DNA of 64,000 bases from contig NZ_SACR01000004.1 of assembly GCF_004016505.1 (NCBI RefSeq), forward strand, positions 558,001 through 622,000, in the 5' to 3' direction. Origin of the DNA: Rubrivivax rivuli. GTDB lineage: Bacteria > Pseudomonadota > Gammaproteobacteria > Burkholderiales > Burkholderiaceae_C. The notes under the pieces were generated by a model. That model saw nothing but the letters and a program-made list of their open reading frames with translations. It was not told where the DNA came from and did not search any database. Of this stretch, positions 47,915 through 57,820 are shown in pieces. Made by a program: the position numbers and the translations under genes. The stretch's first letter is position 1, and each line of letters opens with the position of its first letter.

Positions 47915-49156
47915 ATGCGCCGCACCGCGCTGCGCAACGCGCGCCTCTTCGACAGCGCCGCCGGCGTGCTGCGGCCGCACAGCACGCTGGTCATCGAGGG
48001 TGAACGGGTGGTCGCAGCCACGCAGGAGCCCATCGCCGTCGACGACGCCGAGGTCATCGACGTGCAGGGCCGCGTGGTGCTGCCGGGCCTGATCGACGCG
48101 CACGTGCACGTGGTGGCGGCCTCGCACGACCTGGCGGGCCTGTCGCTGCAGCCGCCTTCGCTGGTGGGCGCGATGTCGGCGCACATCCTGCGGGAGATGC
48201 TGCACCGCGGATTCACCACCGTACGTGACGCGGCCGGTGCCGACCACGGCCTGCAGGAGGCCGTGCGCCGCGGCCTCTACGAAGGCCCGCGTCTCTTCAT
48301 CGCCGGCCAGCCCATCAGCCAGACCGGCGGCCATGCCGACATGCGCCCGCGCGGTGTGCGTGGTGAGGGCTACTTCTGCAGTTGCGCCGGCATGGGCCTG
48401 ATGGGTGCCATCGCCGACGGCGTGGGCGAGGTGCGGCGCGCCGTGCGCGAGCAGGTGCGCCAGGGCGCCAACCACATCAAGATCATGGCCGGCGGCGGCA
48501 TCAGCAGCCCCAGCGACCCCATCGACGGCACGCAGTTCTCGATGGAAGAGCTGCGCGCGGCGGTGGAAGAAGCCGAGGCCGCGAACCTGTACGCGCTGGC
48601 CCACGCCTACTCGCCGCGTGCCGTGCAGCGCGCGGTGCAGGCGGGTGTGCGCAGCATCGAACACGGCAATCTCGTGGACGAGGCCACGCTGCGCCTGATG
48701 AAGACGCACGGCACCTACCTCGTGCCGACGCTGTCCACCTACGCGGCGCTGGCCGAAGAAGGGCAGCGCCTGGGCTGGTCGAGCGCGATGCTGGAGAAGC
48801 TGGTCGTGGTGCAGTCCCAGGGCGCCTTGGCCGTGCAGCTGGCCCGCGCCGAGGGCGTGCCCGTGGTCTTCGGCACCGACCTGCTGGGCCACATGCACGG
48901 CCGCCAGAACGGCGAGTTCGCGCTGCGTGCCGCCGCGATGAGCCCGGTGGAGGTGCTGCAGAGCGCCACCATCACCGCCGCGCGGTTGATGCGCCAGGAA
49001 GGCCAGATCGGCCAGTTGGTGCCCGGCGCCTGGGCCGACCTGCTGGTTGTGGAGGGCGACCCCACGCAAGACCTTGCGCCGCTGGGCGCGCCGGAGCAGG
49101 GCATCCGGCTCTTGATGCAGAGTGGCCGCGTGGTGCTTGACCGCATGGCGGCCTGA
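47915..49156 (+). CDS. amidohydrolase-family metallo-hydrolase
   Basis: A 413-residue amidohydrolase with the metal residues in DAHVHVVAAS, a likely carboxylated Lys in HIKIMAGGGIS, LAHAYSP, EHGNLVDE and GTDLLGHMHG. It is most like the Sgx/Xaa-Pro-dipeptidase-type and imidazolonepropionase-related group acting on N-acyl or peptide substrates. It begins 8 bases after the nitronate monooxygenase stop. The exact substrate is unknown. Confidence 0.85.
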   Translation: MRRTALRNARLFDSAAGVLRPHSTLVIEGERVVAATQEPIAVDDAEVIDVQGRVVLPGLIDAHVHVVAASHDLAGLSLQPPSLVGAMSAHILREMLHRGFTTVRDAAGADHGLQEAVRRGLYEGPRLFIAGQPISQTGGHADMRPRGVRGEGYFCSCAGMGLMGAIADGVGEVRRAVREQVRQGANHIKIMAGGGISSPSDPIDGTQFSMEELRAAVEEAEAANLYALAHAYSPRAVQRAVQAGVRSIEHGNLVDEATLRLMKTHGTYLVPTLSTYAALAEEGQRLGWSSAMLEKLVVVQSQGALAVQLARAEGVPVVFGTDLLGHMHGRQNGEFALRAAAMSPVEVLQSATITAARLMRQEGQIGQLVPGAWADLLVVEGDPTQDLAPLGAPEQGIRLLMQSGRVVLDRMAA

Positions 49157-49182
49157 CCCGCCACTCAGCCCGTGCATGAAAA

Positions 49183-49206
49183 AAAGGCGGCCTGCGGGCC
49201 GCCTTT
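49183..49206. terminator. bidirectional terminator
   Basis: AAAGGCGGCC (49183-49192) and GGCCGCCTTT (49197-49206) with loop TGCG, flanked by a run of A before and T-rich sequence after. It serves the convergent amidohydrolase and peptide-binding protein genes. Confidence 0.75.
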
Positions 49207-49245
49207 GTCTTGAGGGCCGCTGGCGGGCCGCTGCCCGCCGCCGGC

Positions 49246-50817
49246 TCACTTCACCGTGGTGAAGCGCATGTGCGGGTTGTCGTTGGAACGGTGCAGCGTG
49301 GTCACGTTGGTCTTCATCGCCCACGGCCGCACCTGGTGGTGCAGCGGGATCACCAGCGCTTCGTCCTTGATGCGCAGCAGTGCCTGGCGAATCATCACGT
49401 TGCGCTTGGTGACGTCGGGCTCGGCCTTCATCTCGTCGTTCAGCTTGTCGACCACGGGGTCGCTGATGCGGCCGAAGTTGAAGTTGCCGTCGGCGCCGCT
49501 GGTGCGCGTGCGGATGAGCGACTGGATGGCGTACTGCGCGTCGTACGTGGCCACGCCCCAGCCCAGCATGTACAGCGAGGTGTCGAAGTTCTGGAACTTC
49601 TGGCTGTAGGTGGCGAAGTTCTCCGCCGCCAGCTGCGCCTTCACGCCGATGCGGGCCCACATCGCCACGATGGCCTGGCAGACCTCTTCGTCGTTGACGT
49701 AGCGGTTGTTCGGGCAACTGAAGCGCACCTCGAAGCCATTCGGGTAGCCGGCCTCGGCGAGCAGCTTCTTTGCGGCCTCGGTGTCGACCTTGGGCGGCGT
49801 GTCGAGATCGGCCGTGTGGCCGTTGACGCCCGGTGCCACGAGGATGCCCGCCGGCACCGACAGGCCGCGCATGATGTTGCGCTGGATGGCCGTCCGGTCG
49901 ATGCTCATGTTCAGCGCCTGGCGCACACGCTTGTCGGCGAAGGGGTTCTTGCCCTTGACGCTGCTGTACTTCAACTCGGGGCTGCCCACGTCCATCACCA
50001 GAAAGATGGTGCGGACTTCCGGGCCTTCCATGACCTTGAGCTTCTTCTCGCTGCGCAGGCGGGCCACGTCCTGCGTGGGGATGTCGGTGAGCAGGTCGAC
50101 ATCGCCCGAGAGCAGGGCCGCCACACGCGTGGGGTCGCTCTTGATGGGCGTGTAGATCACTTCCTTGACGTTGCCACCGGTCTTGTCCCACCAAGCCGGG
50201 TTGGCCGTCATGGTCACACGCTGCTCGGGCTGCCAGCCCGTCACGCGGAAGGCGCCGGTGCCGTTGACGTTGCGCGAGGCGAAGTTCTCTTCCTTGGCCT
50301 TGTAGTCCTGGACGTTGGCGCTCTTGTTCTTCTCGGCCCAGCCCTTGCTCATGATGAAGAAGTAGGCCAGGTTGCGCAGCAGGATGGGCGAGGGCGCGGC
50401 CAAGATCAGATCGACGGTGTGGCTGTCGATCTTCTTCACCTCGTTGATGCCGGTGACGTAGATGCCCATCGTGCCCTGCGGCTGCTTGATGCGGCCGAAG
50501 CTGAAGACCACGTCGTCGGCGGTGAAGGGCGAGCCGTCGTGGAACTTCACGCCCTTGCGCAGTTCGAAGCGCACCTGCGTCGGGCTGATGAAGGTCCACT
50601 TGGTGGCCAGCGAGGGCTCGATCTCGTAGGTGGCGCTGTAGCGCGTGAGCCCCTCGTAGGCATGCGCAAGCACCGTGTTGGTGGTGGCATGGTTCTGCGA
50701 GTGCGGGTCCATGGTCAGGATGTCGTTCTGCGCGGCCCAGCGCACGGTCTGCGCATGGGCGGGCAGGGCCAGGGCCAGCGTGACTGCGGCGGCGGCCACC
50801 AGGGCGTGGAGTTTCAT
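49246..50817 (-). CDS. peptide/solute ABC transporter substrate-binding protein
   Basis: A 523-residue periplasmic protein of family SBP_bac_5 (DppA/OppA type). It has a signal peptide ending ALPAHAQ, the family start WAAQNDILTMDPHSQN, LRKGVKFHDGSPFTADDV, and ends with the RPWAMK/HRS region. No permease or ATPase genes accompany it, so it must work with a transporter encoded elsewhere. The two minus-strand genes upstream are not transporter parts. Confidence 0.92.
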   Translation of the reverse strand: MKLHALVAAAAVTLALALPAHAQTVRWAAQNDILTMDPHSQNHATTNTVLAHAYEGLTRYSATYEIEPSLATKWTFISPTQVRFELRKGVKFHDGSPFTADDVVFSFGRIKQPQGTMGIYVTGINEVKKIDSHTVDLILAAPSPILLRNLAYFFIMSKGWAEKNKSANVQDYKAKEENFASRNVNGTGAFRVTGWQPEQRVTMTANPAWWDKTGGNVKEVIYTPIKSDPTRVAALLSGDVDLLTDIPTQDVARLRSEKKLKVMEGPEVRTIFLVMDVGSPELKYSSVKGKNPFADKRVRQALNMSIDRTAIQRNIMRGLSVPAGILVAPGVNGHTADLDTPPKVDTEAAKKLLAEAGYPNGFEVRFSCPNNRYVNDEEVCQAIVAMWARIGVKAQLAAENFATYSQKFQNFDTSLYMLGWGVATYDAQYAIQSLIRTRTSGADGNFNFGRISDPVVDKLNDEMKAEPDVTKRNVMIRQALLRIKDEALVIPLHHQVRPWAMKTNVTTLHRSNDNPHMRFTTVK

Positions 50818-50894
50818 CGGCGGTGTCCTCGAAGGATGGGAACTGAACCGCCTATGCTACGGAAACGCGCGCCCTGCCTGCGCGCGGAACGGTT

Positions 50895-51608
50895 TCAGAA
50901 GCTGAGCTTCGCACCCACGCTGAGGCGTTGGGGCCGCCCGCCGGCGATCTGGCGCCCAAAGGCGATGTCGAGCGTCACGCGCTCCGGCACCGCGCTCCAG
51001 CGCAGCCCCAGGTTCCACCAGGGCGCCTCGCGGTCATCCCCGTAAAGCTCTCCGGCCACGGCCCAGTCTGCGCCTGCAGCCTGTTCCAGCCCCACGCCCC
51101 AGCCGGTGCTGCCTTGCCGCGCGGCGGCATCACGCACGTGGGCGAGGTTCACCACCAGTTGGCGGCCGGGTGCGAGTTCCATGCCGGCGAGCAGAGCCAC
51201 GCTGGTCTCGGCATGACGCCAGCCGGTGCCCGGGCTGCGTTGCCAGGCCAGGCCCCAGCCCAGGGCGAGCGGCACCGGGGCGTCGGCGGCGGTGAGCGCC
51301 GTCTTGCCCACAAGGGCCAGGCCGCGTGTGCGCTCGGGTCCGGCGCGCTCTTGCGAGGTGGCCAGCGCGATCTGGCTTTGCAGCCCCAGGCCGCAACCGA
51401 TCTGCAGCGATTGCGCCCGCACGGCTTCGGTGCCTGGGGCGCGGTCGCGGCCGAGCACGGCCTCCGCTTCGCAATCGCCGCGCTCCAGCACGCCCGGGTC
51501 GTCGGTCACCAGGGGGCGTGCGGCATGGCCGGGCAGGCTGGCCAGGGCGCCGCACAGGCCGGCGATGGCAGCCCAACCCGGGCTCTTGGCTTTGGAGGCA
51601 TGGCGCAT
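50895..51608 (-). CDS. predicted outer-membrane beta-barrel protein
   Basis: A 237-residue secreted protein with a signal peptide (GLCGALASLPGHAARP). Its body alternates hydrophobic and polar residues (LGLQSQIALATSQ, LVVNLAHVR, WNLGLRWSAV, VTLDIAFGRQI) and ends in Phe (GAKLSF), all typical of an outer-membrane beta barrel. RPLVTDDPGVLERGDCEAE is shared by related small barrel proteins of unknown role. It may be co-transcribed with 49246-50817. Confidence 0.65.
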   Translation of the reverse strand: MRHASKAKSPGWAAIAGLCGALASLPGHAARPLVTDDPGVLERGDCEAEAVLGRDRAPGTEAVRAQSLQIGCGLGLQSQIALATSQERAGPERTRGLALVGKTALTAADAPVPLALGWGLAWQRSPGTGWRHAETSVALLAGMELAPGRQLVVNLAHVRDAAARQGSTGWGVGLEQAAGADWAVAGELYGDDREAPWWNLGLRWSAVPERVTLDIAFGRQIAGGRPQRLSVGAKLSF

Positions 51609-51636
51609 CGCGGGCTCCTGTCAGATGGCGGTGGGT

Positions 51637-51942
51637 TCAGGTGGTTTGCAGTTCGGCATCGCAGCCCTGCTGTGCGGCGATCCAGCGGCGCACCAGGGCC
51701 TGCGCCCATCGCGCCGGCAGCCAGGGCAGGTGGCGCGCGGGATCGGTCAGGACACCGCACCGGTACTGACCGGCCTCAGACTGCCAGCGCAGTGCCGCGC
51801 AGCGGCCGCGGGTCCGCCGGCTGACCCACATGCCCAGCGGGCAGGGTTCGGCAGCACAGCACAGGCCACAGCCGTTGCAGGGCTGGCCGGTGGAGGGCTT
51901 GGCGGGCGCATCGGCGCGCAGCAGGATGGTGCGGGGGCGCAT
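51637..51942 (-). CDS. small cysteine-cluster protein (CxxCxxCC type)
   Basis: A 101-residue protein containing PCNGCGLCCAAEPCPLGM, a CxxCxxCC cluster as in the YkgJ family of zinc or iron binding proteins. Further Cys residues are at CAAL and CGVL. It probably binds a metal or iron-sulfur cluster. It lies 29 bases upstream of the outer-membrane-like gene on the same strand. The start at 51942 is uncertain. Confidence 0.6.
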   Translation of the reverse strand: MRPRTILLRADAPAKPSTGQPCNGCGLCCAAEPCPLGMWVSRRTRGRCAALRWQSEAGQYRCGVLTDPARHLPWLPARWAQALVRRWIAAQQGCDAELQTT

Positions 51943-52200
51943 GGCCAGGGCAGTGTCGGGCAGGCGCCACCGCGGCTGTCAGCAAAACAAAGGGGTCGCA
52001 GGCGTCCAATTGCACGCGGAAGGTGCGCAAGTCGGGGTGTTAGAGTGACGGTCTGAACAAACGGTCCTTCCCGTCCCCTTGTCGGCATGTCATGTGCGGA
52101 CAAGGCGGGTCGCTAGTCCGCTTGCCCGGTGCAGCCGGCGTCGCGGAAGGTTGATCAACCCATCGGAGCCTTGGAAACCAGGGCGAAAGGTGAGCGAAAG

Positions 52201-55068
52201 ATGATGCAGCAATACAGGTCCAACTCGTACCTGTTCGGGGGCAACGCCCCTTACGTGGAAGAGTTGTACGAGGCCTACCTCGACAACCCCGGCAGCGTGC
52301 CCGAGAACTGGCGCACGTACTTCGACAACCTGCAGCACGTGCCGGCCACCGATGGCAGCACCGCGCGCGATGTCGCCCACGCCCCCGTCGTCGAGTCGTT
52401 CGCGCAGCGCGCCAAGGCCAACGCCTTCGCGCTGAAGGCCAGCGAAGCCGACCTGGCCGTCGCCCGCAAGCAGGTGCACGTGCAGTCGCTGATTGCCGCC
52501 TACCGCTTCCTGGGCAGCCGCTGGGCCGATCTCGACCCCTTGAAGCGCACCGAGCGCCCCAAGATCCCCGAACTCGAGCCGTCGTTCTACGACCTCACCG
52601 AGTCGGACATGGACATCACCTTCTCGGCTGCCAACACCTACTTCACCAAGGCCGAGAACATGAGCCTGCGCGAGATCGTGCAGGCCCTGCGTGAGACCTA
52701 CTGCCGCACCATCGGCGCCGAGTTCATGCACTGCACCGACCCGGCCGAGAAGCGCTGGTGGCAGGAGCGCCTGGAGTCGCGCCGCAGCACGCCCAACTTC
52801 AGCGCCGATGAGAAGAAGCACATCCTCGACCGCCTGACCGCCGCCGAAGGCCTGGAGCGCTACCTGCACACCAAGTACGTCGGCCAGAAGCGCTTCAGCC
52901 TGGAAGGTGGCGAGAGCTTCATCGCCAGCATGGACGAGGTGGTGCAGCGCGCCGGCACCAACGGCGTGCAGGAGATCGTCATCGGCATGGCCCACCGCGG
53001 CCGCCTGAACGTGCTCGTCAACACCTTGGGCAAGATGCCGGCCGACCTCTTCGCCGAGTTCGACCACACGGCCAAGGAAGACCTGCCCGCCGGCGACGTG
53101 AAGTACCACCAGGGCTTCAGCAGCGATGTCACCACCCCCGGGGGCCCGGTGCACCTGAGCCTGGCCTTCAACCCCAGCCACCTGGAGATCGTGAACCCGG
53201 TGGTCGAGGGCAGCGTGAAGGCGCGCATGGAACGCCGCGGCGACAAGGAAGGCAACCAGGTGCTGCCCGTGCTGGTGCACGGCGACGCCGCCTTCGCAGG
53301 CCAGGGCGTGGTGATGGAGACGCTGGCGCTGGCACAGACGCGTGGCTACTACACCGGCGGCACGGTTCACCTGGTGATCAACAACCAGATCGGCTTCACC
53401 ACCAGCGACCCGCGAGACAGCCGCAGCACGCTGTACTGCAGCGACGTGGTGAAGATGATCGAAGCCCCCGTGCTGCACGTGAACGCCGACGACCCCGAGG
53501 CCGTGGTGTGGTGCACGCAGCTGGCCATGGACTACCGCCAGCAGTTCAAGAAGGACGTGGTGGTCGACATCATCTGCTTCCGCAAGCTGGGCCACAACGA
53601 GCAGGACACGCCCTCGCTCACCCAGCCGCTGATGTACAAGAAGATCGCCCAGCACCCGGGCACGCGCAAGCTCTACGGCGACAAGCTCGTGGCCCAGGGC
53701 GTGCTGCAGGCCGAAGGCGCCAACAGCCCCGACGGTATGGTCAAGGCCTACCGCGCCGCCATGGACGAAGGCCGCCACACCGTGGACCCGGTGCTGACCA
53801 ACTTCAAGAGCAAGTACGCGGTCGACTGGGCGCCCTTCCTCGGCAAGAAGTGGACAGACGCGGCTGACACCGCGCTGCCGCTGGCCGAGATCAAGCGCCT
53901 GAGCGAGCGCCTGACCACCATCCCCAGCACTTTCAAGGTGCACCCGCTGGTGGAGAAGGTCATCGCCGACCGCGCAGCGATGGGCCGCGGCGAGATCAAC
54001 GTCGACTGGGGCATGGGCGAGACGCTGGCCTATGCCTCGCTGGTGGCCAGCGGCTACGCCGTGCGCCTGAGCGGTGAAGACTGCGGGCGGGGTACCTTCG
54101 TGCACCGCCACGCGGTGCTGCACGACCAGAACCGCGAGAAGTGGGACACCGGCACCTACGTGCCGCTGCAGAACGTGGCCGAAGGCCAGGCGCCCTTCGT
54201 CGTCATCGACTCGCTGCTCTCGGAAGAAGCCGTGCTGGGCTTCGAGTACGGCTACGCCGCCGCCGAGCCCAACACGCTGACGATCTGGGAAGCGCAGTTC
54301 GGCGACTTCGCCAACGGCGCGCAGGTGGTGATCGACCAGTTCATCGCCAGCGGCGAGGTGAAGTGGGGCCGCGTCAACGGCCTGACGCTGATGCTGCCGC
54401 ACGGCTACGAGGGCCAGGGCCCAGAGCACAGCAGCGCCCGGCTGGAGCGCTTCATGCAGCTGGCGGCTGACAACAACATGCAGATCGTGCAGCCCACCTC
54501 GGCCAGCCAGATCTTCCACCTGCTGCGCCGGCAGATGGTGCGGCAGTTCCGCAAGCCGCTGATCATCTTCACGCCCAAGAGCCTGCTGCGCAACAAGGAC
54601 GCCACCAGCCCGCTGACCGAGTTCACCAAGGGTGAGTTCAAGACCGTCATCGGCCCGGCCCGCGCCGAGGTGGAAGGCGACAAGGTCAAGCGCGTGATCT
54701 GCTGCTCGGGCAAGGTCGCCTACGACCTGATCAAGAAGCGTGACGAGAAGAAGGCCTGGGACGTGGCCATCGTGCGCGTGGAGCAGCTCTACCCGTTCCC
54801 GCACAAGGCCTTCGCGGCCGAGATGAAGCGCTTCCCGAACGCCACCGAGATCGTCTGGTGCCAGGACGAGCCGCAGAACCAGGGCGCCTGGTTCTTCGTG
54901 CAGCACTACGTGCACGAGAACATGCTCGACGGGCAGAAGCTGGGTTACGCCGGCCGCCCGGCCAGCGCCTCGCCGGCCGTGGGTTACAGCCACCTCCACC
55001 AAGAGCAGCAGAAGGCGCTGCTCGATCAGGCCTTCGGCAAGCTCAAGGGCTTCGTGCTCACCAAGTGA
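52201..55068 (+). CDS. sucA: 2-oxoglutarate dehydrogenase E1 component
   Basis: The 955-residue thiamine-diphosphate decarboxylase of the 2-oxoglutarate dehydrogenase complex in the TCA cycle. It begins MMQQYRSNSYLFGGNAPYVEELYEAYLDNP with the typical 2-oxogl_dehyd_N helix. It has MAHRGRLNVLVN, the ThDP motif GDAAFAGQGVVMETLALAQ and FRKLGHNEQDTPSLTQP, and the transketolase central domain near residue 610. GGTGAG six bases upstream supports ATG 52201 over an upstream start at 52129. The 258 bases upstream hold no other gene; only weak promoter-like sequence is visible. Confidence 0.97.
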   Translation: MMQQYRSNSYLFGGNAPYVEELYEAYLDNPGSVPENWRTYFDNLQHVPATDGSTARDVAHAPVVESFAQRAKANAFALKASEADLAVARKQVHVQSLIAAYRFLGSRWADLDPLKRTERPKIPELEPSFYDLTESDMDITFSAANTYFTKAENMSLREIVQALRETYCRTIGAEFMHCTDPAEKRWWQERLESRRSTPNFSADEKKHILDRLTAAEGLERYLHTKYVGQKRFSLEGGESFIASMDEVVQRAGTNGVQEIVIGMAHRGRLNVLVNTLGKMPADLFAEFDHTAKEDLPAGDVKYHQGFSSDVTTPGGPVHLSLAFNPSHLEIVNPVVEGSVKARMERRGDKEGNQVLPVLVHGDAAFAGQGVVMETLALAQTRGYYTGGTVHLVINNQIGFTTSDPRDSRSTLYCSDVVKMIEAPVLHVNADDPEAVVWCTQLAMDYRQQFKKDVVVDIICFRKLGHNEQDTPSLTQPLMYKKIAQHPGTRKLYGDKLVAQGVLQAEGANSPDGMVKAYRAAMDEGRHTVDPVLTNFKSKYAVDWAPFLGKKWTDAADTALPLAEIKRLSERLTTIPSTFKVHPLVEKVIADRAAMGRGEINVDWGMGETLAYASLVASGYAVRLSGEDCGRGTFVHRHAVLHDQNREKWDTGTYVPLQNVAEGQAPFVVIDSLLSEEAVLGFEYGYAAAEPNTLTIWEAQFGDFANGAQVVIDQFIASGEVKWGRVNGLTLMLPHGYEGQGPEHSSARLERFMQLAADNNMQIVQPTSASQIFHLLRRQMVRQFRKPLIIFTPKSLLRNKDATSPLTEFTKGEFKTVIGPARAEVEGDKVKRVICCSGKVAYDLIKKRDEKKAWDVAIVRVEQLYPFPHKAFAAEMKRFPNATEIVWCQDEPQNQGAWFFVQHYVHENMLDGQKLGYAGRPASASPAVGYSHLHQEQQKALLDQAFGKLKGFVLTK

Positions 55069-55110
55069 GCCGTGCTGTCGCCCGCCCAGAACAAACATCC
55101 GAGATAGACC

Positions 55111-56373
55111 ATGTCAATTGTTGAAGTGAAGGTTCCGCAGCTCTCTGAATCGGTGGCCGAGGCCACGCTGCTGCAGTGGAAGAAGAAGCCGGGCGACGCC
55201 GTCGCCATGGACGAGATCCTCATCGAGGTGGAAACCGACAAGGTGGTGCTGGAAGTGCCGGCGCCCGCCGCCGGCGTGCTGGCCGAGATCGTGCAGGCCG
55301 ATGGCGCCACCGTCACGGCCGAGCAGCTGATCGCCCGCATCGACACCGCCGCCAAGGCCGGCGCGGCCGCCCCGGCTGCTGCGCCTGCAGCACCGGCGGC
55401 CGCGCCCGTGGCTGCTGCCGCTGCTGCGCCGGCTTCCGCCAGCAAGGCCGGCGTGGCCATGCCCGCCGCCGCCAAGCTGATGGCCGACAACAGCCTGGCC
55501 GCTGGCTCCGTGGCCGGCACCGGCAAGGACGGCCGCGTGACCAAGGGCGATGTGCTCGGTGCGCTGGCCGCACCGGCGCCCGCGGCAGCCCCGGTGGCCG
55601 CGCCGAAGGCTGCTGCCCCCACCGCCGCGCCGCTGCAGCAGGTGGCCGCGCCCATCGGCAACAGCCTGGGCGAGCGCCCTGAGCAGCGCGTGCCGATGAG
55701 CCGCCTGCGCGCCCGCATCGCCGAGCGCCTGGTGCAGAGCCAGAGCACCAACGCCATCCTGACCACGTTCAACGAAGTGAACATGGCGCCGGTGATGGAG
55801 ATGCGCAAGAAGTTCCAGGAGAAGTTCGAGAAGGAGCACGGCTGCAAGCTGGGCTTCATGAGCTTCTTCGTGAAGGCGGCCGTGGCGGCGCTGAAGAAGT
55901 ACCCCATCGTCAACGCCAGCGTCGACGGCAACGACATCGTCTACCACGGCTACTTCGACATCGGCATCGCCGTGGGCAGCCCGCGCGGCCTGGTGGTGCC
56001 GGTGCTGCGCAACGCCGACCAGATGAGCTTTGCCGACATCGAGAAGAAGATCGCCGAGTTCGGGCAGAAGGCCAAGGACGGCAAGCTCGGCATCGAAGAG
56101 CTGACTGGCGGCACCTTCAGCATCAGCAACGGCGGCACCTTCGGCAGCATGCTGAGCACGCCGATCATCAACCCGCCGCAGAGCGCCATCCTGGGCGTGC
56201 ACGCCACGAAAGACCGCGCAGTCGTCGAGAACGGCCAGGTCGTGGTGCGCCCGATGAACTACCTGGCGATGAGCTACGACCACCGCATCATCGACGGCCG
56301 CGAAGCCGTGCTGGCGCTGGTGGCCATGAAGGACGCGCTGGAAGACCCGGCCCGCCTGCTGTTCGACATCTGA
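55111..56373 (+). CDS. sucB: dihydrolipoyllysine-residue succinyltransferase E2
   Basis: A 420-residue E2 core. The single lipoyl domain has Lys44 in [11 protein letters not shown], followed by an Ala/Pro linker (about 85-125), a peripheral-subunit-binding domain ([36 protein letters not shown]), a second linker and the catalytic domain with His391 and Asp395 in [13 protein letters not shown]. It is followed after 10 bases by lpdA, so the complex is one operon. Confidence 0.97.
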   Translation: MSIVEVKVPQLSESVAEATLLQWKKKPGDAVAMDEILIEVETDKVVLEVPAPAAGVLAEIVQADGATVTAEQLIARIDTAAKAGAAAPAAAPAAPAAAPVAAAAAAPASASKAGVAMPAAAKLMADNSLAAGSVAGTGKDGRVTKGDVLGALAAPAPAAAPVAAPKAAAPTAAPLQQVAAPIGNSLGERPEQRVPMSRLRARIAERLVQSQSTNAILTTFNEVNMAPVMEMRKKFQEKFEKEHGCKLGFMSFFVKAAVAALKKYPIVNASVDGNDIVYHGYFDIGIAVGSPRGLVVPVLRNADQMSFADIEKKIAEFGQKAKDGKLGIEELTGGTFSISNGGTFGSMLSTPIINPPQSAILGVHATKDRAVVENGQVVVRPMNYLAMSYDHRIIDGREAVLALVAMKDALEDPARLLFDI

Positions 56374-56383
56374 AGCCACGACG

Positions 56384-57817
56384 ATGAGCACCAAGAACTT
56401 CGACGTCATCGTCATCGGTGGCGGTCCTGGCGGCTACATCGCCGCCATCCGTGCCGCGCAGCTGGGCTTCAACGTGGCCTGCATCGACGAGTGGAAAAAC
56501 GGCAAGGGCGGCCCGGCTCCGGGCGGCACCTGCACCAACGTCGGCTGCATCCCCAGCAAGGCGCTGCTGCAGAGCAGCGAGCACTATGAGCACGCCGGCC
56601 ACGCCTTCGCCGACCACGGCATCGGCCTGAAGGACCTGAGCATCGACGTCAAGAAGATGCTGGCCCGCAAGGACGGCGTCGTGAAGCAGAACAACGACGG
56701 CATCCTCTACCTCTTCAAGAAGAACAAGATCGCGTTCTTCCACGGCCGCGGCAGCTTCGTGAAGGCCACCGAAGGCGGCTACGAGATCGCCGTCAACGAC
56801 GAGGTGCTGCTCGGCAAGCAGGTGGTGCTGGCCACGGGCTCCAACGCCCGCGCGCTGCCCGGCACGCCTTTCGACGAAGAGTTCGTGCTCAGCAACGACG
56901 GCGCGCTGCGCATCGGCGAGGTGCCGGCCAAGCTGGGTGTCATCGGCTCGGGCGTCATCGGCCTGGAGATGGGCAGCGTCTGGCGCCGCCTGGGCGCCGA
57001 AGTGACGGTGCTCGAAGGCCTGCCCACCTTCCTGGGCGCGGTGGACGAGCAGATCGCGAAAGAAGCGCACAAGGCGTTCACCAAGCAGGGCCTGAAGATC
57101 GAGCTGGGTGTGAAGGTCGGCGAGATCGCCGTCACCGGCAAGGGTGCCAAGAAGGGCGTGAGCGTGGCCTACACCAACGCCAAGGGCGAGGCGCAGACGC
57201 TGGCGGTGGACAAGCTCATCGTCAGCATCGGTCGCGTGCCCAACACCATCGGCCTGAACGCCGAAGCCGTGGGCCTGAAGCTCGACGAGCGCGGCGCCAT
57301 CGTGGTGGACGACGAATGCCGCACCAACCTGCCCGGCGTGTGGGCCGTGGGTGACGTGGTGCGCGGCCCCATGCTCGCGCACAAGGCCGAGGAAGAAGGC
57401 GTGGCGGTGGCCGAGCGCATCGCCGGCCAGCATGGCCACGTGAACTTCAACACCATCCCGTGGGTGATCTACACCAGCCCGGAAATCGCCTGGGTGGGCC
57501 AGACCGAGCAGCAGCTCAAGGCCGCGGGCCGCGCCTACAAGGCCGGCACATTCCCCTTCCTGGCGAACGGCCGAGCTCGCGCGCTGGGTGACACCACCGG
57601 CATGGTCAAGTTCCTGGCCGATGCCGCCACCGACGAGATCCTGGGCGTGCACATCGTCGGCCCCATGGCCAGCGAGCTGATCAGCGAGGCCGTGGTCGCG
57701 ATGGAGTTCAAGGCCAGTGCCGAGGACATCGCGCGCATCTGCCACGCGCACCCGAGCTTGAGCGAAGCCACGAAGGAAGCGGCGCTGGCCGTCGACAAGC
57801 GCACGCTGAACTTCTGA
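56384..57817 (+). CDS. lpdA: dihydrolipoyl dehydrogenase E3
   Basis: FAD enzyme of 477 residues reoxidising the lipoyl groups. The FAD motif [19 protein letters not shown] opens the protein. The redox disulfide is Cys50-Cys55 in [12 protein letters not shown]. The NAD site is [21 protein letters not shown], and the dimer His-Glu is in [16 protein letters not shown] diguanylate cyclase-like gene begins 3 bases after its stop. Confidence 0.97.
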   Translation: MSTKNFDVIVIGGGPGGYIAAIRAAQLGFNVACIDEWKNGKGGPAPGGTCTNVGCIPSKALLQSSEHYEHAGHAFADHGIGLKDLSIDVKKMLARKDGVVKQNNDGILYLFKKNKIAFFHGRGSFVKATEGGYEIAVNDEVLLGKQVVLATGSNARALPGTPFDEEFVLSNDGALRIGEVPAKLGVIGSGVIGLEMGSVWRRLGAEVTVLEGLPTFLGAVDEQIAKEAHKAFTKQGLKIELGVKVGEIAVTGKGAKKGVSVAYTNAKGEAQTLAVDKLIVSIGRVPNTIGLNAEAVGLKLDERGAIVVDDECRTNLPGVWAVGDVVRGPMLAHKAEEEGVAVAERIAGQHGHVNFNTIPWVIYTSPEIAWVGQTEQQLKAAGRAYKAGTFPFLANGRARALGDTTGMVKFLADAATDEILGVHIVGPMASELISEAVVAMEFKASAEDIARICHAHPSLSEATKEAALAVDKRTLNF

Positions 57818-57820
57818 ACC

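Noticed and set aside
47882-50599. 905-codon antisense and frame-shifted frame across the amidohydrolase and peptide-binding genes
   Set aside because: Crosses a strong bidirectional terminator and two clear genes; composition is that of a shadow frame.
52129-52200. Upstream start for sucA
   Set aside because: The added residues do not match the family; GGTGAG is well placed for ATG 52201.
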